From contig CALYBL010000020.1 in the NCBI GenBank assembly GCA_944412495.1, positions 1 to 64,000 of the forward strand: a DNA stretch of 64,000 nt. The letters are read 5' to 3'. The DNA is from an uncultured Clostridia bacterium. GTDB taxonomy: Bacteria; Bacillota; Clostridia; Oscillospirales; Acutalibacteraceae. Positions within the stretch are counted from its first letter, which is position 1. The number at the start of each line of letters is the position of its first letter. The position numbers and the translations under genes were made by a program. The notes under the pieces are model-generated. The model saw nothing but the letters and a program-made list of their open reading frames with translations, was not told the origin of the DNA and searched no databases. Positions 1 through 7,898 of this stretch are shown here, in pieces.

Positions 1-107
1 GTCGCTCTGACCACTCACTTTCAGTAGCCCTCCCAGATACAAGTTGCTGGCTAACATTTCTTCCTCCCCATTGCAACGGCAGGTCCTCGTCACCACCCAC
101 ACCCAAT

Positions 108-145
108 AAGAAATCCGCCCCATTTCGAGACGGATTTCTTTGGCA
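108..145. terminator. Hairpin, terminator-like
   Basis: A perfect 10-bp inverted repeat (AAGAAATCCG at 108-117, CGGATTTCTT at 131-140) forms a stable stem with a 13-nt loop. On the minus strand it is followed by only a weak T-rich stretch. It lies beyond the end of the minus-strand phage-like block and could end transcription entering from either side. Confidence 0.5.
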
Positions 146-205
146 AGAGACAAGAAAAAAGATATTTTGCCGTTTCGCTGTGTGGACGTGAACCCATGTA
201 AAACA
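142..205 (-). repeat. tRNA-end-like repeat remnant, copy D
   Basis: Read on the minus strand, this stretch has GGTTCACGTC followed by GCGAAACGGC and ATATCTTTTTT. The same order of motifs occurs at 11590-11655 (minus) and 33440-33500 (plus). The GGTTC element resembles a tRNA T-loop, but the flanking T-stem does not pair here. It is a diverged member of the repeat family described at 11590-11806. Confidence 0.5.
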
Positions 206-240
206 CAAGACTTCAAAACAAACAAAATAGAAATGTACTT

Positions 241-452
241 TAAAACATGCGGATTTACAAGGATGAGCAAATAGACGAACGGGTTAGTAAACATTCGTTT
301 TGATTTATTTCATTTGTAAATTTGCGTTTTTTTGATTTTGAGTCCAATTGCAAAAAAAGCAGCCCTTTAAAGCCGCTTCAATACTGGATTTATAACAAAA
401 ACACCATTAGATCCAAACCTCACGGGTTCAGACTTCAATGGTGTCTTCATTT
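241..452 (+). repeat. Direct repeat, left copy (~215 bp)
   Basis: This is a diverged copy of 3112-3328 in the same orientation. Shared blocks in the same order include AAAACATGCGGATTTACAAG, a 'GGGTT' block, AATACTGGA, AACACCATT, CACGGGTTCAGA and GTCTTCATTT. The two copies bracket the four-gene phage-like block at 471-2768. The 3' part contains a terminator-like hairpin. No reading frame is conserved between the copies, so this is a non-coding repeat. It could be a scar of insertion or duplication. Confidence 0.7.
392..445 (-). terminator. Terminator after the radical SAM gene
   Basis: On the minus strand ACACCATT (437-444 complement) pairs with AATGGTGT (401-408 complement), extended by further imperfect pairing inward. 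It is followed by TTTTTGTTAT. It sits just past the stop of the radical SAM gene. It belongs to a hairpin family with further copies at 3276-3325 and 6066-6125. Confidence 0.65.
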
Positions 453-470
453 CTACAAATTGGCCCCACT

Positions 471-1262
471 TCACGCTCTGACGATATACCGCTCCGGATC
501 TGTTTCATTTTCATAGAGCGGGACGTCGGATGCGGCACACCTAAGACTTTCCTTAATATAAATCTGCTTTTTCGCCGGGCGCAGCAGCTTTAACGCCCTT
601 ATCAAAAATTCCCGCCAATCGATGCCTTTGTCAAGCCCTTTGTAATTATTGAGCTTACCTATCTTGTAATGATCCACGCTGTTATCAAGCAGCGTCTGCT
701 CAATTAGCTTTAAGCTCTCCTCCGGCTCCACCACCGGCTCAAAGCTTGCAAAGGTTTTAATACCGACGTCGTGCAGTATCTTCAGCGCTTTCAAGCGGTC
801 CGCCGGCAAGGCAGCATCAGGCTCCCACTCCCGGCTTTTGCACTCGTCATGAAAGGTCAGCGTTGCACCGACTGCAATCCTGTCTCCAAATGCCCGGAAT
901 ATATCCATATCCCGCAGCATTCTGCCGCCGCCTTTGGAAAGTACTGCCACCGGCGCATGGAAAGCGTTGAGGAGATTGAGCGCCTCCCTTGTGGTCTGGT
1001 TATCATCAGCCGTTTCACAGTATACATCCCCAATAAAGGACAGGAGGATTTGCTTGTCATACCTCCTTTGCCTCAGGTCCTTCTCAAGATATTTAAGCAC
1101 ATCCCTGCGCGGCGTCGGCTTTATAAAATAATTTTCCGCCGTGCGCTGAAGTGCATGCGGCGCATAGCAGTATCTGCACCCGTGCATGCAGCCTAAATAC
1201 AGGTTTAAGGCGTAGGGGCTGTATTCCTTTGCCCGCCCTCTCGGCTCATAGATAACTGACAT
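471..1262 (-). CDS. Radical SAM protein (SPL-like), phage-associated
   Basis: The 263-residue product carries the radical SAM cluster motif CxxxCxxC at Cys25, Cys29 and Cys32 (GCMHGCRYC), which binds the [4Fe-4S] cluster that cleaves S-adenosylmethionine. The context N-L-Y-x-G-C resembles the spore-photoproduct-lyase-like branch, but the substrate is unknown. The start has a good ribosome site (AGGGAG, 8 nt upstream). It is the last gene of a minus-strand block with a methyltransferase-like gene (15-bp gap), a ParB-like gene and a phage terminase small subunit, so it is probably phage-derived. A role in modifying nucleic acid or protein for the phage is an inference. The fold call is firm; the function is not. 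Confidence 0.8.
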   Translation of the reverse strand: MSVIYEPRGRAKEYSPYALNLYLGCMHGCRYCYAPHALQRTAENYFIKPTPRRDVLKYLEKDLRQRRYDKQILLSFIGDVYCETADDNQTTREALNLLNAFHAPVAVLSKGGGRMLRDMDIFRAFGDRIAVGATLTFHDECKSREWEPDAALPADRLKALKILHDVGIKTFASFEPVVEPEESLKLIEQTLLDNSVDHYKIGKLNNYKGLDKGIDWREFLIRALKLLRPAKKQIYIKESLRCAASDVPLYENETDPERYIVRA

Positions 1263-1277
1263 AGTGCGTCTCCCTGC

Positions 1278-1793
1278 TTATTTTTTGTACTGGAAATATC
1301 CGTAATGCTTTGTAAAGCTGCCATGTGTTTCATAATAGGTCACTTCCCTGACACCGTAATTATACAGCATGCCGTAAAACATGTCCAGTGCATTTGCCGC
1401 AATGAGATACGGGCACTTTTTATAGATGTTCCGTATGCCAAACATGTTAAGGCAGCCAGAGTTTAATCCGCTCAGCCGGTTTGTGATGGCTGTGTAAATG
1501 ATAACTGTACCGTCGCTGAGCGATTTATTTTGAAACAGTCTTTGCATTACGTCAAAAGGAATGCCGTAGCTGTCGCAGTCGATGACATTGAACTGCGATA
1601 AGTCCAAACCGCCTATAATCCTTTTGCTGTCCGCCGGCAGATTACAGCCCTTGCCTTTTTGAATATCGACGCCAAAATATTTTTCTTTCTCAAACGGGCT
1701 CCACAAGAGATTGCTGCCCGCATAAAGGTCAAGCACGCGCAGCGTAGGCAGTCGTGCAGTCGCTCGCCTGCGGAGTTCCATTTTACTCTTCAT
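1278..1793 (-). CDS. Methyltransferase-like protein, phage-associated
   Basis: The 171-residue protein contains RVLDLYAGSN at residues 19-28, which matches motif I (SAM-binding glycine loop) of Rossmann-fold methyltransferases. An acidic residue (FGVDIQ, about residue 41) fits motif II. No clear NPPY or DPPY catalytic motif is visible, so it cannot be called an adenine or cytosine DNA methylase. It is shorter than most complete methylases. Its start lies 7 bp after the ParB-like stop, with no strong ribosome site, which suggests coupling. Genes of this kind occur in Firmicute prophages next to ParB-like and terminase genes (from general knowledge). Function unproven. Confidence 0.6.
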   Translation of the reverse strand: MKSKMELRRRATARLPTLRVLDLYAGSNLLWSPFEKEKYFGVDIQKGKGCNLPADSKRIIGGLDLSQFNVIDCDSYGIPFDVMQRLFQNKSLSDGTVIIYTAITNRLSGLNSGCLNMFGIRNIYKKCPYLIAANALDMFYGMLYNYGVREVTYYETHGSFTKHYGYFQYKK

Positions 1794-1800
1794 ATTCGCG

Positions 1801-2358
1801 TTATCCGTTTTCGTCGAGTGAAGAATAGGCTTCCACGCCCTCCATATTCTGCAGACTATTTATAATGCCGGCAACCTTGTCGTTTAAATTGATATCCAAA
1901 CTGATTAGGTAGTGCACTTTGTTGTACGGCTTTAACTCCTTGGTTTGGAGACTATCCAATTTTGCAAAATACTTTTCTGTGTCAACGCCCAGGGCACTGA
2001 AATCATAACCTGACAGCTCCTGCAATTCTCTCATTAAGTCTATTTCATTAAATCCTGTCTCCAAATTCAGTGCGTTGTGCGCGATGATATAGGCCCGCTG
2101 CTGCTCTTTGCTCAAAAAGTCAAGGCGGATACAGGGCAGAGTCTTAAATCCCAAGGATTTCGCCGCTTCAATGCGTCCATTTCCCTCCAAAACAATGTTG
2201 TTCTCTCCGGCAACGGCGAGCGGGTCGTTAAACCCAAACTGCAAAATGGAGTTTGCAATATGCTCAATCTGCTCTCTCGTGTGAATTTTGCAGTTGTTGG
2301 GATAGGGGGTCAGTGCATCAATCCTGATATGTTCTATGATTAGTTCTTGTTTTTCCAT
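1801..2358 (-). CDS. ParB/sulfiredoxin-like domain protein (phage type)
   Basis: The N-terminal ~95 residues match the ParB N-terminal domain: an I-x-x-L-x-P-x-x-N-N start (about 13-22), a 'SILQFGFNDPL' segment (37-47) and EGNGR (58-62) at the place of the canonical GERR box. The change from GERR to GNGR is common in phage ParB-like proteins rather than chromosome-partitioning ParB. The remaining ~90 residues have no recognised domain and no helix-turn-helix is evident. It is 185 residues long, shorter than true ParB. It lies between the terminase small subunit (11-bp gap) and the methyltransferase-like gene, as in prophage early/packaging regions. It may bind nucleotide or DNA for packaging or modification. 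Confidence 0.75.
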   Translation of the reverse strand: MEKQELIIEHIRIDALTPYPNNCKIHTREQIEHIANSILQFGFNDPLAVAGENNIVLEGNGRIEAAKSLGFKTLPCIRLDFLSKEQQRAYIIAHNALNLETGFNEIDLMRELQELSGYDFSALGVDTEKYFAKLDSLQTKELKPYNKVHYLISLDINLNDKVAGIINSLQNMEGVEAYSSLDENG

Positions 2359-2369
2359 GTTTTCTACTT

Positions 2370-2768
2370 TTAGTATGCTGAGCGCGCCAGCGGGGTAAGC
2401 TTTAAGTCGTTTAGCAGCTTTTCAATATACCGATTGCAGTCGTTTAAAATGCGGTAATGCTCATTTTCCTTTACAACAATTTTAGGGGTAGTCCCGTCAT
2501 TGCAAATTCCCGTCACAATGCGGATATACCTCTCCGGCTTTTCCTGCCACTTAGCCCACGCCTTATCCCGCATGACCTTGTGCTGTACGAATTGCCTGAT
2601 TAACTCGGCATCTGCCGGCGTTTTCTTATATCGAGTACTGCTCTTCAGCATATCGACCAAATAAATCCACGCTGCCCTTTCCTCCTCACTAAGTCCCTCC
2701 GGCGGTTCGACATATTTATATGATTCTTCCAGCGGGGATAAGGAAACTGTGTTTTTCGCTTTGCTCAT
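2370..2768 (-). CDS. Phage terminase small subunit, P27 family
   Basis: The 132-residue protein resembles the P27 family of terminase small subunits: a charged N-terminus, then 'LSEEERAAWIYLVDML' near residues 25-40, and a helical C-terminus ending in a conserved 'RYIEKLLNDLKLTPLAR' type segment. These subunits recognise phage DNA for packaging together with a large subunit. No large terminase, portal or capsid gene follows, so the packaging module is truncated or the gene is reused. The start has GAAAGGA about 9 nt upstream. It is the first gene of the four-gene minus-strand block. Confidence 0.75.
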   Translation of the reverse strand: MSKAKNTVSLSPLEESYKYVEPPEGLSEEERAAWIYLVDMLKSSTRYKKTPADAELIRQFVQHKVMRDKAWAKWQEKPERYIRIVTGICNDGTTPKIVVKENEHYRILNDCNRYIEKLLNDLKLTPLARSAY

Positions 2769-2824
2769 TAATTTTCATCCTTTCACTTGTATAAAAACAG
2801 GGTATATAAATATACTTAAAAGCG

Positions 2825-2860
2825 AAAAAGGTTGCACATATACATGCAACCTTTTTGTTT
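2825..2860. terminator. Bidirectional terminator-like hairpin
   Basis: AAAAAGGTTGCA (2825-2836) pairs with TGCAACCTTTTT (2845-2856). T-runs lie on both sides. It is upstream of the terminase small-subunit gene, so it would insulate the phage-like block from transcription arriving from the right. Confidence 0.75.
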
Positions 2861-3392
2861 TAATTATTCATCAGAAAGAATAGCAGATTATTTAAAGTCC
2901 TTGAATATTACCCATTCGTTTTCCGGACATATCTTCCATATGATAGATCTTTCTTTTCTTCAATAAAGCAAGAGAATTATACCGAACGAAGCATAAATCG
3001 AAAAAGGACTTTCGTGATGCAGTGGACAAGTATATTGTTACACTTAACACAAAACGGCCTTATAAAAACTACAATACAAAACCTCAGAATACACAAAACG
3101 GGAATATGCCGTAAAACATGCGGATTTACAAGAATGATGGAATAGACAGATGGGTTTGAATTCATTTGTTATAAGCTTTTTCGTTTCAAATTTCGCACTT
3201 TTCTTTTTTCAGTTCAAACAGTAAACAGAAAATGCGGCCTCGAAAAGCCACATGAATACTGGACTTCATAAAGAAAACACCATTGAATCCAAATATCACG
3301 GGTTCAGATTTCAATGGCGTCTTCATTTTTGCTTTAAATAAAATTAAACATATCAGTCAATATAAAAAAGCTGTTAAAATTTATAAAAGCAC
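2861..3392. other. Intergenic stretch with direct repeat
   Basis: No plausible gene is visible. The stretch holds the right copy of the ~215-bp direct repeat at 3112-3328, and then the promoter of the next plus-strand gene. The part from 2861 to 3111 shows nothing recognisable. Confidence 0.6.
3112..3328 (+). repeat. Direct repeat, right copy (~215 bp)
   Basis: This pairs with 241-452 in the same orientation, with scattered substitutions and small indels. Its 3' half contains the ACACCATT...AATGGCGT hairpin, which here does not follow any minus-strand gene. That supports the idea that the whole element was duplicated rather than the terminator being selected in place. Confidence 0.7.
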
Positions 3393-3421
3393 TTGAAAGA
3401 AGCAATATAACATATTAAAAT
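3393..3421 (+). promoter_or_regulatory. Sigma-A-type promoter
   Basis: TTGAAA (3393-3398) and TAAAAT (3416-3421) are spaced by exactly 17 bp, and lie about 30 nt before the start codon of the sugar-isomerase-like gene. Confidence 0.6.
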
Positions 3422-3451
3422 AAAGCCAAAAGATTTAAGGTGGTTAGATAT

Positions 3452-4276
3452 ATGAAAATAGGCGTATGCGTTTCACACGCTCAAGAAGACATATTTCAAG
3501 CTTTTAAAAATGTAAAAGACCTCGGACTCGACAACTGCCAGCTTCTTAGCTGGAACCCATCTTTGTGGACAGACGAACAAGCAGATTTAATAAAAGATGC
3601 ATTAAAAAAGACCGGTGTTCAGATAACGGCTTTCTGGTGCGGATGGACTGGCCCTCAGACATGGAATTTTTATGACGGTCAGGAAACGCTTGGCCTTGTT
3701 CCTCCTTCTTACCGCTTTCATCGCATGAATGAACTTATGATGGGATCGGATTTCGCAAAGAAGCTTGGTGTAGAAGACGTTGTTACTCACATGGGGTTTA
3801 TCCCCGAAAATCCGTTAGACGCTAATTACCGCGGCCTTATAGTTGCTATAAGAGCCGTAGCACAGCATTGCAAGGCCAATGGCCAGCATTTACTTTTTGA
3901 AACCGGTCAGGAAACTCCTGTTACGCTCCTACGGGCACTTCAGGATATTGGTACGGATAATCTCGGTGTGAACCTTGACCCTGCGAATCTTGTGCTTTAC
4001 GGAAAAGCTAACCCAGTAGACGCTATGGAAACCATTGGCAAATATGTCCGTGGTGTGCATGGCAAAGACGGTAAATATCCTACTGATGGCCATAATCTTG
4101 GCGAAGAGACACCTTTAGGTCAGGGACGAGTAGACTTTAAAAAACTCATAAAACTGCTTGCAGAAAACGGCTATGACGGCAGTATCACAATAGAAAGAGA
4201 GATAACCGGAGAACAACAAACTAAAGATATAATTGACGGTAAAAAGTATCTTGAAGATATTATAAATAATTTATAA
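3452..4276 (+). CDS. Xylose-isomerase-like TIM-barrel sugar epimerase/isomerase
   Basis: The 274-residue product fits the AP-endonuclease-2/xylose-isomerase-like TIM barrel. Probable metal ligands are the Glu in 'LLFETGQET' (about residue 149), the Asp/Asn pair in 'GVNLDPANL' (about 178), the His in 'VRGVHGKDG' and the Glu in 'ITIERE' near the C-terminus. Enzymes of this family isomerise or epimerise sugars or cyclitols. The substrate cannot be told. I chose ATG 3452 because an upstream in-frame GTG at 3440 overlaps the ribosome site AAGGTGG, which is 8 nt before this ATG. It has its own promoter and a terminator, so it is monocistronic. The nearby hydrolase genes suggest carbohydrate catabolism. 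Confidence 0.85.
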   Translation: MKIGVCVSHAQEDIFQAFKNVKDLGLDNCQLLSWNPSLWTDEQADLIKDALKKTGVQITAFWCGWTGPQTWNFYDGQETLGLVPPSYRFHRMNELMMGSDFAKKLGVEDVVTHMGFIPENPLDANYRGLIVAIRAVAQHCKANGQHLLFETGQETPVTLLRALQDIGTDNLGVNLDPANLVLYGKANPVDAMETIGKYVRGVHGKDGKYPTDGHNLGEETPLGQGRVDFKKLIKLLAENGYDGSITIEREITGEQQTKDIIDGKKYLEDIINNL

Positions 4277-4286
4277 TAATAAAAGC

Positions 4287-4327
4287 ATAAAGCCGCATAA
4301 GTTAATTTACGCGGCTTTATCTTTTAT
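4287..4327 (+). terminator. Rho-independent terminator
   Basis: ATAAAGCCGC (4287-4296) pairs with GCGGCTTTAT (4311-4320) and is followed by CTTTTATT. It directly follows the sugar-isomerase-like gene. Confidence 0.8.
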
Positions 4328-4447
4328 TAATTAATATTTTGAACGCTAATTTTTTTAATATAGGTTTTCCCATTTATACATATATTCGGTTTTTATTAAG
4401 GTATATGTAATTACTAAGTACACTATGGGCTTGAAGGTATGATAATA

Positions 4448-5890
4448 ATGAACAAACTGCCAAGGGCGCTTCCGTCTCAAAAAGGAGTGCCTCCACAATA
4501 TATTATTGATATGGTAAAGGAATATATAAACAGCGGACTTATGCTGCAAAGTTATATGATTGTAAAAGACGGATGCGTTATATCTGAAGGCTGGTTTAAG
4601 CCGTATTCACCGGATTATCGTCATATGATGTTTTCGATAACAAAAGGCTTTACAAGCCTTGCGGCTGGCATGGCTATAAGTGAAGGACTTATATCTTTGG
4701 ACGACAGGGTTGTTGATTTCTTCCCCGATAAGCTTGCCTGTGCGCCATGCGAAAATATGCAGAAACTAAAAATAAAGCATCTTCTCACTATGACTGTAGG
4801 TCAAGATGACGGAATATATGTTAAGGATGCACGGTTTAGAGATGACTTTATAAAATATTTTCTCACTTATTATGTGGAAAACGAGCCCGGAAAGACGTTT
4901 TTATATAATAATGTCTCTACCTGTATGATGGCGGCAATAATTGAGCGCAAGTGCGGTCAAAGCCTTGAAGAGTACCTTAAACCGCGTCTTCTTAACCCTC
5001 TCGGAATAACTGATTATGTATGGGAAAAGTCCCGCGAAGGCATATGCTACGGCGCGCTTGGTTTAAGCATAAAAACTGAGGATATGGCTAAATATGGTTT
5101 GCTTTTGCTGCAAAATGGCAATTATAACGGCAAACAGCTTGTGAGCTCGGACTATTTAAAAGAAGCTACTGATATATATATCATACAGCCGCCTCAATCT
5201 CCTGACTGGAACGCAGGCTACGGATATCAATATTGGCGCAACGCAAGAGAAAATTCTTTTCGCAGCGATGGCGCCTTTGGTCAGCTCTGCGTAGTCGTGC
5301 CTAAGCATAATTTAGTTGTAGTTGCAACGGCTGGCTTATATGACATGCAACGCGAAATGGATATTATGTTCGATAAGTTTATATGCAGGCTTAATAATAA
5401 GGAAAGTACAGCGTCTTTTGAGGGCCAGCATGAACTTGACAGACTGAATGCCTCTCTGTGCATAAACATGCCGAACGGCGATATACACCCCGAATTGAAT
5501 ATAAAACTCACAGGCATAAAACTTTGTGTATCAAAAAATCCTTATGGTATAACGCATATTATTTTTGATATAAATAAAAATGGTGTTGAGCTATCTTTCT
5601 TTTACGGAAATGAAGAAATAAAGTGTTCTGTCGGGTATGAAAAATGGCAAGAGAATCAGTCGGCGGAGAAAAATATTATGACAGCTGTAGAAGAATACAA
5701 TATACGGGAATTTAAGTACTGCTCCGGCGCATGGGATAAAAATACATTTAAGTGCACTATTGTTTATCCTTGTACTCCGTTTGTTGATGAGCTTGAGTTT
5801 GATATAAAAGACAGTTTTATAAAAATAAATCTTCATCGAAACGTAAGTTTTGAAGAACGCGAATGGCAATTTTTCGCTTATAATGGTTAA
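4448..5890 (+). CDS. Serine hydrolase, beta-lactamase/class C PBP fold
   Basis: The N-terminal ~300 residues match the beta-lactamase-related serine hydrolase family. The nucleophile motif SxxK is Ser63-Ile-Thr-Lys66 and the YxN motif is Tyr153-Asn-Asn155. A clear KTG/HxG box is not obvious, and GYGYQYW about residue 255 is in the family's usual place before it. The C-terminal ~170 residues are probably a lipocalin-like or other beta-rich appendage. No signal peptide is present, so it is probably cytoplasmic, which suggests an esterase or amidase rather than a resistance enzyme. The second ATG (4448) is preferred because GAAGG lies about 10 nt upstream; an ATG at 4439 abuts it. Terminator follows. 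Confidence 0.8.
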   Translation: MNKLPRALPSQKGVPPQYIIDMVKEYINSGLMLQSYMIVKDGCVISEGWFKPYSPDYRHMMFSITKGFTSLAAGMAISEGLISLDDRVVDFFPDKLACAPCENMQKLKIKHLLTMTVGQDDGIYVKDARFRDDFIKYFLTYYVENEPGKTFLYNNVSTCMMAAIIERKCGQSLEEYLKPRLLNPLGITDYVWEKSREGICYGALGLSIKTEDMAKYGLLLLQNGNYNGKQLVSSDYLKEATDIYIIQPPQSPDWNAGYGYQYWRNARENSFRSDGAFGQLCVVVPKHNLVVVATAGLYDMQREMDIMFDKFICRLNNKESTASFEGQHELDRLNASLCINMPNGDIHPELNIKLTGIKLCVSKNPYGITHIIFDINKNGVELSFFYGNEEIKCSVGYEKWQENQSAEKNIMTAVEEYNIREFKYCSGAWDKNTFKCTIVYPCTPFVDELEFDIKDSFIKINLHRNVSFEEREWQFFAYNG

Positions 5891-5958
5891 TAATATTCAG
5901 CCTTATTAAGATATAAGCTCCTAATTTTGAAAGATTCTGCTCTGCATTATCATCTTTT

Positions 5959-5989
5959 AGCAGCCGTTTTAGCGGCTGCTTTTAGTTTA
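5959..5989 (+). terminator. Rho-independent terminator
   Basis: AGCAGCCG (5959-5966) pairs with CGGCTGCT (5973-5980), followed by TTTAGTTT. It ends the serine hydrolase transcript. Confidence 0.8.
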
Positions 5990-6065
5990 AATAATTTTGT
6001 CATATTTTTCAGTTAATACAGCAATCTATTTACACATAAATCTATGTGGTCCAATTAGCTTGTAT

Positions 6066-6125
6066 TGCAAAATATAAGACACCATAAAATCTAAGCCATA
6101 TCGGTTAAGATTAAACGGCGTCTTA
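6066..6125 (-). terminator. Terminator after the glycosidase-like gene
   Basis: On the minus strand AAGACGCC (from 6124-6117) pairs with GGTGTCTT (from 6083-6076), with more imperfect pairing inside, followed by ATATTTT. It is the third member of the CACCAT-type hairpin family (see 392-445 and 3112-3328). Confidence 0.65.
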
Positions 6126-6131
6126 ATAATA

Positions 6132-7898
6132 TTATTTTACCTTTATAATAGCAGTCTGCTGCGATTTAAGACTGCCAAAAACCTTTTTGTCTGTTATGTA
6201 AATATCAGTATCATCGTTCCATAAATCATAAGCGCTGTTTTTACCGTAATGCTGGCAGGAAAAGAGCTCTCCTTCTATTTGACTCCCTGAATTATTATAA
6301 ACAGTAAATATTGCCTCACCGCTTAAGTCGTCAATAAATGCATTTATAACAAGATCGCATTGTAAAGCCGGCCAAAGCGGAAACACATTTTTTGATAAAA
6401 AGCAGTTTCTATTATCAAGCCAAATATTTTTCCATTTCTTTACCTCTGCTTTTTGATAATCTTCATATGGTAACCATGAACCGAAAATATCCTGCCATAT
6501 CACAAGGCCGCTGCCGTTCATAATAGCCTTTTTCAGCATGTTATCTCTGTCTGAATCTATAGACCAGCGTGATATAAAGTGGCTGCGATGTTCAGGAAAA
6601 ACATAGCGCAAAATTGGAGTTTGGTAAGGAAGAGCGGCACTCTGCTGCCATGATCCAGTAAGCACTTCGATGGTTCTGCCGTTTTCCGGCTGAAGCTCCG
6701 TACAAAAGGCACATCCTTTTTTTACTCTATCAGATTCTGTACGAAATTTATCCGGAATATTAAACATTGTGTCAAGGAAAAAACCATCAACATCTGTTTT
6801 TTCTATTACATGTGCCAGTTTGCGCGCTGTATCGTCCGTCGACATGTTGTCCGGAGCATCCCACGGCTTATAAGGAAGCATCACTTTTATACCTTTTTCA
6901 TGGCATTTTTTAGTTATTTCAGCTATTCCGTTAAGCCCTCCCGGAAAATCTTCAAAAAAATCCCACTGACTTCGCTCATCAACGCCCAAACGCGGATATT
7001 GATGCCAAAGACATATAGCGTCATAACCGCCAAAGTCTTTGCCAGCATTTATTAAACGTTCTATATCAACTCTATCATTTTCATAATCGTATACTTCACG
7101 ACTATATATATAGGCAAACTGATGCAGGAATATATTATTATACCACTTTAAATCCGGTCGCATATAATTATACATATCTACTTTGCTGCGAGCTGTTGAC
7201 TTTATTTTGCCAAAGGTTTCCATCCATCCTTTTGAAACAGCATCGAATTTCACCTGCATTGTAACAGCTCGATATCTATTAAGCCTAACCAGGCTTTTAT
7301 ATTCCTTCAATTCATCGAGGCTGCTTATATGCTGGAGTTCAAGCGTGCATTCTTGCGTATTCGAGCCACGTGGGATATCAAACGTGAGATCAAATCCATA
7401 GCCATCATTTCTAACAAAAGACATAACCTTTGGACATGCTGCATGCAAGTCAAGCAAAGCTTCTCCACGGCTGCTTTCAAAAGGCTTTGATGGAGAATAA
7501 TACATAGAATTTTTAAGCCCTAACATCTTTCCATCAGACATAAACGGAAACCCAATACCTACAAAGCGAGCCTCTTTTCCGTCTCCATTTTGCATTTGAA
7601 TAATTACTTCAATTGTATCGTCCAAATTAGCCAAGAATGAGACGTATGCACAAACACCGCATTTATGGCACATAGAAAACTTAAGAAGCCGGCTTACGCC
7701 GTCGTCATGCTTCTCAATAAACATTATATTAAACTGCGAAGCAGAAATCTTTTGATCATTGCATTCAATCCAAAATATTTCAGAATCAATAGTACTGCAG
7801 ACCTTTGCATTTAGTCTATTTGTTATACTTATAATCTTTAGTGGAGATGTGTCTACTGTAAAAGATAACTTTTGAGTACTCAAAGTATATTTACTCAT
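6132..7898 (-). CDS. Glycoside-hydrolase-like TIM-barrel protein
   Basis: The 588-residue protein has an N-terminal beta-rich part (about 1-240), a central region with TIM-barrel signs (a 'GGYDAICLWHQYPRLG' strand-loop, then 'GIKVMLPYKPWD' and 'VDGFFLDTMFN') and a C-terminal beta domain after about 500. The Asp in KPWD and in FFLDTM are candidate catalytic acids, as in several glycosidase clans. I cannot assign a GH family. No signal peptide is seen, so it is likely cytoplasmic. The start has GGAGGGTGG 6-8 nt upstream. It overlaps the upstream SUMF1-like gene by 8 bp, which implies translational coupling and a joint role. Confidence 0.65.
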   Translation of the reverse strand: MSKYTLSTQKLSFTVDTSPLKIISITNRLNAKVCSTIDSEIFWIECNDQKISASQFNIMFIEKHDDGVSRLLKFSMCHKCGVCAYVSFLANLDDTIEVIIQMQNGDGKEARFVGIGFPFMSDGKMLGLKNSMYYSPSKPFESSRGEALLDLHAACPKVMSFVRNDGYGFDLTFDIPRGSNTQECTLELQHISSLDELKEYKSLVRLNRYRAVTMQVKFDAVSKGWMETFGKIKSTARSKVDMYNYMRPDLKWYNNIFLHQFAYIYSREVYDYENDRVDIERLINAGKDFGGYDAICLWHQYPRLGVDERSQWDFFEDFPGGLNGIAEITKKCHEKGIKVMLPYKPWDAPDNMSTDDTARKLAHVIEKTDVDGFFLDTMFNIPDKFRTESDRVKKGCAFCTELQPENGRTIEVLTGSWQQSAALPYQTPILRYVFPEHRSHFISRWSIDSDRDNMLKKAIMNGSGLVIWQDIFGSWLPYEDYQKAEVKKWKNIWLDNRNCFLSKNVFPLWPALQCDLVINAFIDDLSGEAIFTVYNNSGSQIEGELFSCQHYGKNSAYDLWNDDTDIYITDKKVFGSLKSQQTAIIKVK

